A DNA stretch of 46,514 nt. It comes from an uncultured Adlercreutzia sp. Lineage in GTDB: Bacteria; Actinomycetota; Coriobacteriia; Coriobacteriales; Eggerthellaceae. Below, in pieces: positions 17,016-25,080 of the stretch. A program made the position numbers and the translations under genes. The notes beneath the pieces were generated by a model. That model was given only the letters and a program-made list of their open reading frames with translations, did not search any database and was not told the DNA's origin. Position 1 is the stretch's first letter. The number at the start of each line of letters is the position of its first letter. Where the stretch lies: positions 1-46,514 of the forward strand of contig CAJUFS010000017.1 of assembly GCA_910585575.1 (NCBI GenBank), read 5' to 3'.

Positions 17016-17588
17016 ATGGAGCGAAGAACATTTCTATACGGTGCTGGCGGGTATGCGGTGCTGTTGGCGCTGGGGGGTACCGTGAAGGTGCTCGACGGCA
17101 ACGGCGAGGCGAGCGACGCGCTGCGTCCTCCCGGAGGCCAGGACGAGGATCGCTTTCGCTCGCTGTGCATCCGCTGCGATAAATGTCGCACCGTATGTCC
17201 CGAGGACTGCGTCTCGGTTTCGAGCATTGAGGACGGCTTGCTGAACGCGCGACTGCCTCGGCTTGATTTCCATCAGGGGAAGTGCACGTTCTGCGATTTG
17301 TGCATCGAGGCCTGCCCGACGGGCGCCCTCGAAGCGTTTGATCCCGCCTCCGACAAGATCGGCATTGCCGTGGTCGATCCCGATCGCTGCATTGCCTATG
17401 TGTCGGGCAGTTGCGACCGATGCGATGTCTGCGAATACGACGCCATCGTGTTCGACGAGATGAAGCGCCCCTCGGTAGTTGAGGAGAAGTGCAACGGTTG
17501 CGGTGCGTGCACTGAAGCGTGCACGGCCAATGTGTTCCTGAGCTTCGACGGCGATCGCCGTCGAGCCATCGAAGTGGTTCGGGCCTAA
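17016..17588 (+). CDS. NapG/MauM-like Tat-exported ferredoxin, module 2 (NapG2)
   Basis: A 190-residue polyferredoxin with a short Tat signal (MERRTFLYGAGGYAVLLALGG). Its cysteine groups are CIRCDKCRTVCP, CTFCDLCIEACPTG, C-x7-CDRCDVCEYDA and CNGCGACTEAC. The third group reads CxxCxxC without the usual Cx3CP spacing found in NapG1 (CVMCVEACPYEA): one residue is missing and the Pro is gone. That cluster may be altered or lost. ATG 17016 has GGAGGGAG about 8 nt upstream. The gene pairs with NapH2, 9 nt downstream. Confidence 0.86.
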   Translation: MERRTFLYGAGGYAVLLALGGTVKVLDGNGEASDALRPPGGQDEDRFRSLCIRCDKCRTVCPEDCVSVSSIEDGLLNARLPRLDFHQGKCTFCDLCIEACPTGALEAFDPASDKIGIAVVDPDRCIAYVSGSCDRCDVCEYDAIVFDEMKRPSVVEEKCNGCGACTEACTANVFLSFDGDRRRAIEVVRA

Positions 17589-17597
17589 GGGGGAGTA

Positions 17598-18704
17598 ATG
17601 ACTGAAAAAGAAGTGAAGAAATCCTCCAAGCCCACCGTCACCCAGGTGCGCACGGCGGTTCTTATCGTGGCCTTTGTAGGCATTGCCGTTGGCTTGGCAT
17701 TCCATATCGGCTGGGGCACGCTGTCGTCCATGGGCATCGGCGCCATTGCGGCCATTTGTCCTTTGGGCGCGCTGGAAACGTTCGTGGCCTCCAAGACGCT
17801 CATTCCCCGCATGGTGATCGCCCTCATCGCGGTGGTTGTCATTGCTATCCTGGTGGGACGCATGTTCTGCTCCTGGATTTGCCCTGTGCCGCCGCTCTCG
17901 AAGTTCTTCCGACCGGGCAAGAAGGATAAGGCAGGGGAGAAGAACGCCGAGAAAACGGCGGAAAACGGAGCCTCCGGCACGGTGGCCGCGCCCTTGACGG
18001 TCGAGGAGCAGGCAGCCCTTAAGGCGGCTACTAGCCATCACCACGAGGAGGGCTGCTCTTCCGAGAAGGGTCATCATTGCGGCGCCTGCGGCTCGCTCTC
18101 GCCCGTGGGCGGAAAACGCGACGGGCGCAAGATCGACAGTCGGCACTGGGTGCTCGGTGGCTCGCTTGTCTCGGCGGCTATCTTCGGTTTTCCGGTGTTC
18201 TGTCTGATCTGCCCGATCGGCTTGGTGTTCGCCACGGCCATTGCCGTGGTGCGCGCGGTGGGCTATCAGGAGCCCACGTGGTCGCTCTTGATTTTTCCCG
18301 CCATCCTTATTGTGGAGCTGGTAGTGCTGCGCAAGTGGTGCCATAAGTTCTGCCCCGTGGGCGCGCTGCTTTCCCTTCTTAACTGGGGCAACAACAAGAT
18401 TCGTCCCAAGGTGAACGAGGAAGTGTGTCTGCGCTCGGCCAAGGGAACCGACTGCCAGGTGTGCGTGAATGTGTGTCCTGAGGGTCTCGACCCCCACAGC
18501 AAGCATATTCCGGAGTGCACGAAGTGCGGTCTCTGCGTTGATGCCTGCCCCTCCAAGGCCATCTCGCTTTTGGGCCGCTCCAAGAAACCGGTTCTTGCCG
18601 GCTCCGAGGTTGCGGTGAAGAAGCCGGCCTTCGTGGGATCAGAAAGCGCCGCTAAGACCACGGCGCCCGACTTGGGCGACGATGCCGACCTGGTCCTCGA
18701 TTAA
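17598..18704 (+). CDS. NapH-like membrane polyferredoxin, module 2 (NapH2)
   Basis: A 368-residue membrane Fe-S protein homologous to NapH1. It has the four cysteine-bearing membrane segments (CPLGALE, FCSWICPVP, CLICPIGL, WCHKFCPVGAL) and two C-terminal [4Fe-4S] groups (CQVCVNVCPEG, CTKCGLCVDACPSK). The loop between segments 2 and 3 is His- and Cys-rich (HHHEEGC, HHCGACGSL) before PVGGKRDG, so it may bind metal. The expected role is quinol oxidation and transfer to NapG2. It is the last gene of module 2 and is followed by a strong terminator. Confidence 0.9.
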   Translation: MTEKEVKKSSKPTVTQVRTAVLIVAFVGIAVGLAFHIGWGTLSSMGIGAIAAICPLGALETFVASKTLIPRMVIALIAVVVIAILVGRMFCSWICPVPPLSKFFRPGKKDKAGEKNAEKTAENGASGTVAAPLTVEEQAALKAATSHHHEEGCSSEKGHHCGACGSLSPVGGKRDGRKIDSRHWVLGGSLVSAAIFGFPVFCLICPIGLVFATAIAVVRAVGYQEPTWSLLIFPAILIVELVVLRKWCHKFCPVGALLSLLNWGNNKIRPKVNEEVCLRSAKGTDCQVCVNVCPEGLDPHSKHIPECTKCGLCVDACPSKAISLLGRSKKPVLAGSEVAVKKPAFVGSESAAKTTAPDLGDDADLVLD

Positions 18705-18780
18705 TCTGCTGCTCGATCAACCTGCTACTCGACCAGTCTGCTTCTCGGGCAATTCCCTTATATAGTGCCCCCTCCAGCTT

Positions 18781-18819
18781 ACCCGCTGCACCATGCCCTT
18801 ACGGTGCAGCGGGTTTTTT
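18781..18819 (+). terminator. Rho-independent terminator of module 2
   Basis: A 12-bp stem (ACCCGCTGCACC with GGTGCAGCGGGT), a loop of about 10 nt and a run of six T. It lies 77 nt after the NapH2 stop. Confidence 0.9.
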
Positions 18820-18877
18820 ACGCTCTTGGCTAGGGTGCCAAGAGCGGTTTGACAAGAGGCGTCGCAGTGATGGGGTT

Positions 18878-19070
18878 GCTGCGTCTTGACGGTGGGCTTC
18901 GCGGTACTGCGGGCTGCGAAAGGCCGACGAAGAGTTTTGCAATGAGGGGGCGCGCTGCGTTTTGACGGTGAGTTTCGCGGTAATGGGGAGCTGCGAAAGG
19001 CCGACGATGAGTTTTGCAGGGATGGAGCGCGCTACGTTTTGACGGTGAGTTACGCGGTGGTGGAAGCTGC
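18878..19070 (+). repeat. Degenerate tandem repeat, period 76-77 bp, about 2.5 copies
   Basis: Units start at 18878, 18954 and 19031, each opening GCT(G/A)CGT(C/T)TTGACGGTG and, in the first two, continuing with GCTGCGAAAGGCCGACGA and GAGTTTTGCA. The third copy ends early. Weak similarity just before the first unit suggests an older copy. No gene is supported across it; the minus-strand frame merely repeats HRQ-type strings. Confidence 0.75.
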
Positions 19071-19756
19071 AGCGCTTAACTTCCAAAATCGGCGTCTTTG
19101 GTACCCGTCAACTTCCATCCTGAAACTAGCCACCTGGGCTTTTGCTGAGGAACGGTACCAATGTGGCTGTTTTTGACGCGCCGAAGGGTACCAAATCCCC
19201 TTCTATTGGAACTAAAGGTCGGCGAGGCTCAAGCCGGGGGTCATTGGGGAGGAACGACATGCCCTCCGGGCATCCCGGCTCTTTCGCTGGATACCTCTGG
19301 CGCTGGGCGCTGTCCTCCGCGCGGGCTCTAATCTCTCTGGCACTTCTGCGGTATCCCCCTTGCGTTTGGGGCTGCCCTTCTCGTGAACCCTGGTCCCCCT
19401 GGCTCTTTCGCCGGGTGGTCCGTTCGACCTTTGGCGCCTTCCGGTGCCGCTCCTGGTGCGCGCCGTTGCGTGGGACCCAGGCTCTTCCGAACGCATAGCG
19501 CCTCACCGATCCTGGGGTTAAGCAGTAGTTAACCCCCTTAGGCACCTTTCTTTCTCCCTTATTTTGCTCTAGGAGGACGAGGTATTTTTAGGGTAGAAAA
19601 CCAGGAGTTCCCAGTTCGGCCACTGGTTAATTCTTAATTGGTTCAGAAATAACCTCGTTAGTTAATCAATTCAGATAATTATGAATCTGGGCGAGGCCGT
19701 TGCGTCCCCGTAACCTTCCCGTTGTTCGCAAGACGAGGGAAGAAAGGGGGACGGCC
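19071..19756. other. Gene-poor gap before module 3
   Basis: No convincing gene. GGTACC occurs three times in about 90 bp (19100, 19154, 19187), suggesting a decayed dispersed repeat. A hairpin GGGGTTAA-N7-TTAACCCC lies at 19514-19536. The last 180 nt are AT-rich, unlike the rest of the window. They carry CGAGGTATTT (19578-19587) and its near inverse AAATAACCTCG (19647-19657), plus several TTAATT/TTAATC words. GAGGTATTT also occurs upstream of module 2. This AT-rich part is probably the module 3 promoter and operator region. Confidence 0.5.
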
Positions 19757-20578
19757 ATGACTATGGTCATGAGCGAGACGGACACCGATACGTCCAAGGC
19801 CGACGAGCTGCCCGAGGGCAGTTATCCCGCCATCGAGGATCTGGAAGAACGCGTGCGCGCCGACGAGGAGGCCGCTGTTACGTTCACGCTTGAGGGTTTG
19901 ACTCATGCCATTTGCAAGCAGCCGCTCAATCGTCCGATCTATCGCCGCATTCTCATGTTCTTCGATGAGGAGCACTCTACGGAAGAGGCCGAAGCATTCA
20001 TCGCCGAGATTCCGGAGTTCACCTACGCCATTCAGCCCGAGGGCCGTTTTCTTGATGTGCTCGAGCGCTATGGCGGCATCGAGCGCGTTGTCGTGGAGGA
20101 CGAAGAAGCCGAGGGCGCGGAGCCTGCCGAGGCCATTGATGACACCCAGGATGACGCCGCCGAGGATGTCGAGGCTGGCGATGCTGCCGATGCCGCAGCG
20201 GAAGAAGCGGTCGCCGAAGACGAGGCGCCCGTCGATGAGCTGGCCAGTTTGGTGGGCGCTCGCTGGATTGTGACTGATTTGGGTCGCCAGTACGTCGAGG
20301 CCACCGACCCCATGGCTCCGCTGAAGCAGCTTATTACCCAAGATGCTGACCGAACCGAAACCTATCTCATGGTGCTGGGCCTGTGCGCCGAAGCGCCGCA
20401 GCCCCTTGCCGAGATCGAGCGCGCCGTGCGCGCCCTGCAAAACGAGAACAAAAGCGCCGCCCAGATACAACCAAGCATATATCTGGATCGACTAGAGCGT
20501 GTGGGCGGGCTTTATTGGAAAGGCCAGTGGAACATTACAGAAGAGGGGAGGAAGATCCTGGCCGATCTGACGGCGTAA
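19757..20578 (+). CDS. Unrecognised tandem winged-helix-like protein W3, first gene of module 3
   Basis: A 273-residue soluble, acidic protein, homologous to W2 (10963). Unit 1 covers about 50-185 (PIYRRILMFFDEEHSTEEAE ... WIVTDLGRQYVEA) and is interrupted by an Asp/Glu/Ala-rich insert (about 115-160) that W2 lacks. Unit 2 covers about 195-273 (TYLMVLGLCAEAPQPLAEIE ... YLDRLERVGGLYW and NITEEGRKIL). Each unit looks like a winged helix with a final TDLG- or TEEG-type wing. ATG 19757 follows AGAAAGGGGG. It is first in the operon, 49 nt before A3, just as W2 precedes A2. I infer a shared accessory or regulatory job, not a known one. Confidence 0.8.
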   Translation: MTMVMSETDTDTSKADELPEGSYPAIEDLEERVRADEEAAVTFTLEGLTHAICKQPLNRPIYRRILMFFDEEHSTEEAEAFIAEIPEFTYAIQPEGRFLDVLERYGGIERVVVEDEEAEGAEPAEAIDDTQDDAAEDVEAGDAADAAAEEAVAEDEAPVDELASLVGARWIVTDLGRQYVEATDPMAPLKQLITQDADRTETYLMVLGLCAEAPQPLAEIERAVRALQNENKSAAQIQPSIYLDRLERVGGLYWKGQWNITEEGRKILADLTA

Positions 20579-20627
20579 CAGCCGAAGCGATAGTAAGAGA
20601 AGGAACGCTAGAAGAAGGAGAACAATC

Positions 20628-23522
20628 GTGGCTGAACTCACGATGACGCGACGCACCTTCGCGAAGGCCAGTGCCCTTGCCGGCGTGGCCGCTGCGGTAG
20701 GTGCGACGATGACGGAGGGCCTGGCTGATGCCCCGGCGGCTTTCGCCGACGCCCCCGCCGAAGTCAAAACTTACAAGAGCATGTGCCATGGCTGCATCCA
20801 GCCCTGCGCCGTGCTGGTAACCGTCGAGGACGGCGTGGTCACCCGCATCCAGGGCGACCCCGACGCTCCCAACAACAAGACCGGTGTGTGCGTGAAGTGC
20901 CTGAACCAGCTGCACACCTGCTACAGCCCGCGTCGCGTGCTGCATCCCATGAAGCACGTCGAGCGCGGCACCAACAACTGGGAGACCATCTCTTGGGACG
21001 AGGCCATCGAGCTGGCCGCCGACAAGATCGGCGAGGCCATCGAGAAGTACGGCCCCTACAGCTTCTTCGCCTCCGGTGGCGGCGGTGGTCTGTACTGCGG
21101 CTTCCACGGCTACAACTTCCCCGAGGGCTTTGGCTCGCCCAACACCTTCGAGCCGGGCGGCGCCCAGTGCTTCGAGCCCCGCGTAACCTGCGCACCCCTG
21201 GTGGGCATGGTGTGCTCGCAGTCTATGGCCGACTCCCGCGTGGTCGAGCCCTTCAACACCTACGATCCGCAGTGCGAGATGCTGGTCATCTGGGGTGCCC
21301 AGCCTACCATCTCCCAGACCGCTAACTCCGGCCATGCCATGGCCGACCTGCGCGTCGACCGCGGCTGCAAGACCGTTGTCGTTGACCCGAACTTCAGCCC
21401 CGACGCCGCCAAGGCCGACGTGTGGCTGCCCGTGCGTCCCGGCACCGACACGGCGCTGCTGCTCAGCTGGATCCGCTACATCTTCGACAACGAGCTGTAC
21501 GACGAGCAGTTCTGCAAGTACTGGACGAACCTGCCGTTCCTCATCAACCCCGACACGCGCTTCCCGTACCTGGCCGAGGAGATCTGGCCGGACTACAAGA
21601 ACCCGTCGGCCGACCCGAACGAGGTGTACTCCAACCCGGCCTACGTGTGCTTCGACGCGAAGACCAACTCCATTCAGCCCTTCCCCTACACCGCTCCGGC
21701 CGATTCTCCGGTCGACCCGGTCATCCTGGCCGAGGTGGAAGTGAACGGCAAGAAGGCCAAGACCGCCGGCCAGATCTACTGGGAAGAGGCCGAGCCCTGG
21801 ACTCTCGAGGCCGCTGGCGAGTACTGCTGGTGCAAGCCCGAGAAGATCGAGGAGGCCATCCGCCTCTACACCGACGCCAAGGTTGCCGGCATCGCCCACG
21901 GCGTAGCCACCGACCAGCAGCGTTGCGCTTCCGAGGCGCCGCTGGGCTGCCTGATGCTCGACACCATGATGGGCTACATCTACAAGCCCGGCTGCACCAT
22001 CACCCTGACCAACCAGCACTACGAGAGCCGCCCCATCGCCTACTGGGGCCCCATGATGCGCGATCTGTGGGTGAACCAGTACGGCATCAGCTGGGTGACC
22101 GGCTACACCGAGAAGTGGAACCGCGAGCGCGTGGAGAACTTCGAGGACAAGGAGTCCCAGGCCTGGTACATGCAGATGATGAAGGACAAGCTGGGCTTCA
22201 ACCGCTTCCGCGGCTTCTACAACCAGGACACCACCCATGCTCCCTCCATCCTGCACGCCATCATGACCGGCGAGCCCTACAAGCCGCGCGTGTGGTACGA
22301 CTTCTCGGGCAACAAGTTCGCCGTGTGCGGCAACGCCGGTTCGTGGTACGACGCCCTGGGCGAGCTGGACTTCATCATCGGCCAGCACCCCATCGTCACC
22401 TCCTTCCACTACGAGGCCTGCGACCTGTTCTTCCCCATGAAGGAATGGCTCGAGTGGAACGGCACCGGCTCTCAGCAGAACAAGACGTTCATGTACACCG
22501 AGGTGGTGCACTTGGGCGAGACCGCTCACAACTTCATCTCCTCCAACCGTGTGCTGCAGCGCTACCGCGAGAAGTACAAGCCGGAGGATCTGGACAACCC
22601 GGCACCGCTCAACCGCGGCGACTTCAAGCCCGGCGACGAGCTGACCGAGCAGACGCTGCGCAACCATGTGGCCGAGAAGTTCGAGGCCGAGTCGTGGGAG
22701 TACCTGAAGGAGCACCAGGACGAGTTCATTCCGAAGGTCATCCCCGAGGAGGACTACTACTGCTACAACCAGCACGAGGAAATCGTGGACGACGGCCTGC
22801 CGGCCGGCTTCCCCACGGAGTCCCGCAAGCTGGAGCCCTACTGCACCATGTACCTGCACATGAGCCGCACGGGCTTCCCCATTGCCTACCCGGCCCAGTG
22901 GGAGCAGCTGGAGACGGACTACAACCCCATCTGCGTGAACATCCCGCCGGTGGAGGATCCCACCACCGACACGGAGTATCCGCTGGTCATTACGTCCGGT
23001 CGTCTGCCCTACTTCCACCACGGCACCATGCGCCACGCGGCCTTCGCCCGTGAGCTGTGCCCCGTGCCCGACTGCAAGATCAACCCGAAGACGGCGGCCG
23101 AGTACGGCATCGAGCACATGGACTGGATCAAGATCACGTCTCGTCGTGGTTCCACCCATGCTCGTGCCTACCTCACCGAGGCCGAGGCGCCCGGACAGCT
23201 GTGGATGGAGCGCTTCTGGAACCCCGAGGCCTACGATGCTTCCCAGAAGAACCCCGACGGCGGCTGGCGTCAGTGCAACATCAACGTGCTGACCACCAAC
23301 TTCGTCGAGAACCTTGACCTGTCCGAAGAGGACTTCGTCGAGGGCGATCCCGAGAAGACCAAGAACCCGTGGAACCTCGTGTACGGTTCGTTTACCCTGC
23401 GCGGCTTCACGGTGAAGATCGAGAAGAGCGAGCGTCCCGAGAACATCTGGGTGGAGCCCAAGGAGTTCCAGCCCTTCATGCCGACGCTCCAGTCCGAACC
23501 TCAGACGGGAGATGTGTACTAA
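20628..23522 (+). CDS. Molybdopterin oxidoreductase catalytic subunit A3
   Basis: A 964-residue, complete DMSO-reductase-family enzyme. It starts at GTG 20628 (GAAGAAGGAG 7 nt upstream). The Tat signal is TRRTFAKASALAG with cleavage near AAFADAPAE. [4Fe-4S] cysteines are C53, C56, C60 and C88. The likely Mo ligand is C181 in NTFEPGGAQCFEPR, at exactly the same residue number as in A2. Later blocks match A1 and A2: CKTVVVDPNFSPDAAKADVW, GVATDQQ, WYDFSGNKFAV, TSGRLPYFHHGTMRH and YGSFTLRGFTVKI. It is richer in Cys than A2. Codon use is extremely C/G-ending, which may mean high expression. The substrate is unknown. The stop overlaps B3 by 1 nt. Confidence 0.95.
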   Translation: MAELTMTRRTFAKASALAGVAAAVGATMTEGLADAPAAFADAPAEVKTYKSMCHGCIQPCAVLVTVEDGVVTRIQGDPDAPNNKTGVCVKCLNQLHTCYSPRRVLHPMKHVERGTNNWETISWDEAIELAADKIGEAIEKYGPYSFFASGGGGGLYCGFHGYNFPEGFGSPNTFEPGGAQCFEPRVTCAPLVGMVCSQSMADSRVVEPFNTYDPQCEMLVIWGAQPTISQTANSGHAMADLRVDRGCKTVVVDPNFSPDAAKADVWLPVRPGTDTALLLSWIRYIFDNELYDEQFCKYWTNLPFLINPDTRFPYLAEEIWPDYKNPSADPNEVYSNPAYVCFDAKTNSIQPFPYTAPADSPVDPVILAEVEVNGKKAKTAGQIYWEEAEPWTLEAAGEYCWCKPEKIEEAIRLYTDAKVAGIAHGVATDQQRCASEAPLGCLMLDTMMGYIYKPGCTITLTNQHYESRPIAYWGPMMRDLWVNQYGISWVTGYTEKWNRERVENFEDKESQAWYMQMMKDKLGFNRFRGFYNQDTTHAPSILHAIMTGEPYKPRVWYDFSGNKFAVCGNAGSWYDALGELDFIIGQHPIVTSFHYEACDLFFPMKEWLEWNGTGSQQNKTFMYTEVVHLGETAHNFISSNRVLQRYREKYKPEDLDNPAPLNRGDFKPGDELTEQTLRNHVAEKFEAESWEYLKEHQDEFIPKVIPEEDYYCYNQHEEIVDDGLPAGFPTESRKLEPYCTMYLHMSRTGFPIAYPAQWEQLETDYNPICVNIPPVEDPTTDTEYPLVITSGRLPYFHHGTMRHAAFARELCPVPDCKINPKTAAEYGIEHMDWIKITSRRGSTHARAYLTEAEAPGQLWMERFWNPEAYDASQKNPDGGWRQCNINVLTTNFVENLDLSEEDFVEGDPEKTKNPWNLVYGSFTLRGFTVKIEKSERPENIWVEPKEFQPFMPTLQSEPQTGDVY

Positions 23523-24112
23523 TGGCTCGAAACTGTCTTGTCGTCAACCTGGACCGTTGCTCTGGCTGCGACGGCTGCGTTGTCGCCTGTAAAATGGAGA
23601 ATAAGATCAACCTTGGTGAGTACTGGAACCGCGTGGTGACCGTAGGCCCTACCGGCACTCACCCCGATATCGAGATGTACTGGCTGCCGGTGCAGTGCCA
23701 GCAGTGCGAGCATCCCTCCTGCGTGGAGGTGTGCCCCACCGGCGCCTCCTACCGCGATCCTGAGACCGACGTCGTGCTCGTCAACAAGGAGAAGTGCATC
23801 GGCTGCAAGTACTGCATGATGGCCTGCCCCTACGGCGTGCGCTCCTTCAACGAGGACGAGCGCGTTGTGGAGAAGTGCACCCTGTGCAGCCACCGCACCG
23901 CCGACGGCTCCGGCCTGCCCAACTGCGTCGTGTGCTGCGCTACGGGCGCCCGCTTCTACGGCGATCTGGACGACCCGAACTCCGACGTGTCCAAGGAGCT
24001 GGCGAAGTACTCGGATGACTGCATCCACACTCTGCCTGACAATGCGGGCACCGGTCCTATCACGCGCTACATCCTGTCCCCCAAGATTGCTGCTTGGAAG
24101 GAGCTGGCATAA
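23522..24112 (+). CDS. DmsB/NrfC-like Fe-S subunit B3
   Basis: A 196-residue four-cluster ferredoxin subunit: CSGCDGCVVAC at the start, CQQCEHPSCVEVCP, CIGCKYCMMACP, and CTLC followed by CVVCC. The ATG overlaps the A3 stop (TAATG), as in module 2. The protein ends STAYIL-like (PITRYILSPKIAAWKELA). It links C3 to A3. The tail between the RFYGDLDDPNS motif and the end is slightly longer than in B1. Confidence 0.95.
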   Translation: MARNCLVVNLDRCSGCDGCVVACKMENKINLGEYWNRVVTVGPTGTHPDIEMYWLPVQCQQCEHPSCVEVCPTGASYRDPETDVVLVNKEKCIGCKYCMMACPYGVRSFNEDERVVEKCTLCSHRTADGSGLPNCVVCCATGARFYGDLDDPNSDVSKELAKYSDDCIHTLPDNAGTGPITRYILSPKIAAWKELA

Positions 24113-24113
24113 C

Positions 24114-24941
24114 ATGGAAATTCAATGGTCCCTCCTCCTCTTCAGCCTCCTGGCCGGCACGGGCGGCTCCATCCTGGCCCTCGTGTCCGTCTCCGAGCTG
24201 AGCGGCATCGCGCCGAAGAGCCGCAAGGCCCTCGTGATCCTGGCGCTGGCCCTCGTCATCGTGGGCGGCCTGTTCTCGGTCACCCACCTCGAGCAGAAAG
24301 CCCACATCATGGCCGCCGCGGCGAACATCCTGTCGTTCAGCGCCATCTCCCTGGAGCTCATCTTCGTGGGCCTGGTGGCCATCATGGCGGTGGTCTACCT
24401 CGTGGGCATCGTGCGCGGGCTTTCCGCCGGCGCCATGAAGGTGATCGCCGTGGTGAGCCTCGTCGTGGGTCTGCTTCTGGGCTACGTCACCGGCTCGGGC
24501 TACCAGATGGGCGCCCAGCCTTTGTGGAACACGCCGATGCTGCCCCTGGCCTACCTGGGCACCGACCTGGCTCTGGCCGCCGCCGTCTACGGCGCGGTGA
24601 CCGTGGGCACCAAGGACGCCGGCGAGGCCGCTTCCAAGCGCTGCGCGCTGTACTGCGTCATCGGCGCCGCCGCCTCGCTCGTCTTCTGCCTGATCTACGG
24701 CGTCATGTCGGGCGCGGCCATGGAGCCGGCGCTCTTCTGGGGCGGCGTGATCGTGCTCGGCGGCATCGCCAACATGGCCTGTGCCGTAGCGGCGCTCAAG
24801 AAGGCCGACTGCGTGGGCATCTACGTGGCAGCCTGCGTGTTCGCCCTCATCGCCGGCGTGTGCCTGCGCGCCTTCATGTGGCTCGTGGGTACGGGCACCC
24901 TGGACTTCTTCGCGGCCGCGGCCGACCGATTGGTCCTGTAG
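24114..24941 (+). CDS. DmsC-like membrane anchor subunit C3
   Basis: A 275-residue membrane protein with about eight hydrophobic segments, starting MEIQWSLLLFSLLAG 1 nt after the B3 stop. It is the most diverged of the three anchors. The HLAHP/HLSHP motif reads HLEQKAHIMAAAANILS, so the segment around the family His differs and the following Pro is lost. The expected role remains quinol oxidation and anchoring of A3-B3. Two hairpins separate it from D3. Confidence 0.9.
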   Translation: MEIQWSLLLFSLLAGTGGSILALVSVSELSGIAPKSRKALVILALALVIVGGLFSVTHLEQKAHIMAAAANILSFSAISLELIFVGLVAIMAVVYLVGIVRGLSAGAMKVIAVVSLVVGLLLGYVTGSGYQMGAQPLWNTPMLPLAYLGTDLALAAAVYGAVTVGTKDAGEAASKRCALYCVIGAAASLVFCLIYGVMSGAAMEPALFWGGVIVLGGIANMACAVAALKKADCVGIYVAACVFALIAGVCLRAFMWLVGTGTLDFFAAAADRLVL

Positions 24942-24956
24942 GCAGCCCATTTTCCG

Positions 24957-25005
24957 CTCCACCGCACCCGTTCTCCTTTCCCTCCAAAGCCCCGGTGCGG
25001 TGGAG
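24957..25005 (+). terminator. Hairpin directly after C3
   Basis: A perfect 12-bp stem (CTCCACCGCACC with GGTGCGGTGGAG) around a 25-nt loop, followed by CTCTTTCCCT. It begins 15 nt after the C3 stop. It is probably a terminator for the structural genes, perhaps partial because D3 follows on the same strand. Confidence 0.65.
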
Positions 25006-25026
25006 CTCTTTCCCTGAAAAACGACG

Positions 25027-25058
25027 GGCGCCTTTTCCGCTTCGGCAGAAAAGGCGCC
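25027..25058 (+). promoter_or_regulatory. Hairpin just upstream of D3
   Basis: A perfect 11-bp stem (GGCGCCTTTTC with GAAAAGGCGCC) and a 10-nt loop, ending 10 nt before the AAGGAGG site of D3. No T tract follows. It might affect D3 translation or mRNA stability. Confidence 0.5.
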
Positions 25059-25080
25059 GTGGCCCTTGAAGGAGGCTTTT

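Noticed and set aside
18878-19070. CRISPR array
   Set aside because: The repeats abut with a 76-77 bp period, have no distinct spacers, and no cas gene is near.
18799-19086. 95-residue minus-strand frame across the tandem repeat
   Set aside because: It begins in the repeat and ends in a terminator stem. The translation only mirrors the DNA repeat.
19126-19545. 139-residue minus-strand frame and overlapping plus-strand frames
   Set aside because: Low-complexity Arg/Gly/Pro-rich translation, no family motif, frames open on both strands. Treated as a decayed repeat.
20535-23159. 874-residue open frame on the minus strand
   Set aside because: Antisense shadow of A3 caused by strong GC-ending codons. 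No recognisable domain.
23369-23521. N-terminal extension of B3 from an upstream start
   Set aside because: It would overlap the end of A3 by 150 nt. ATG 23522 matches B1 and B2 and overlaps the A3 stop as in module 2.
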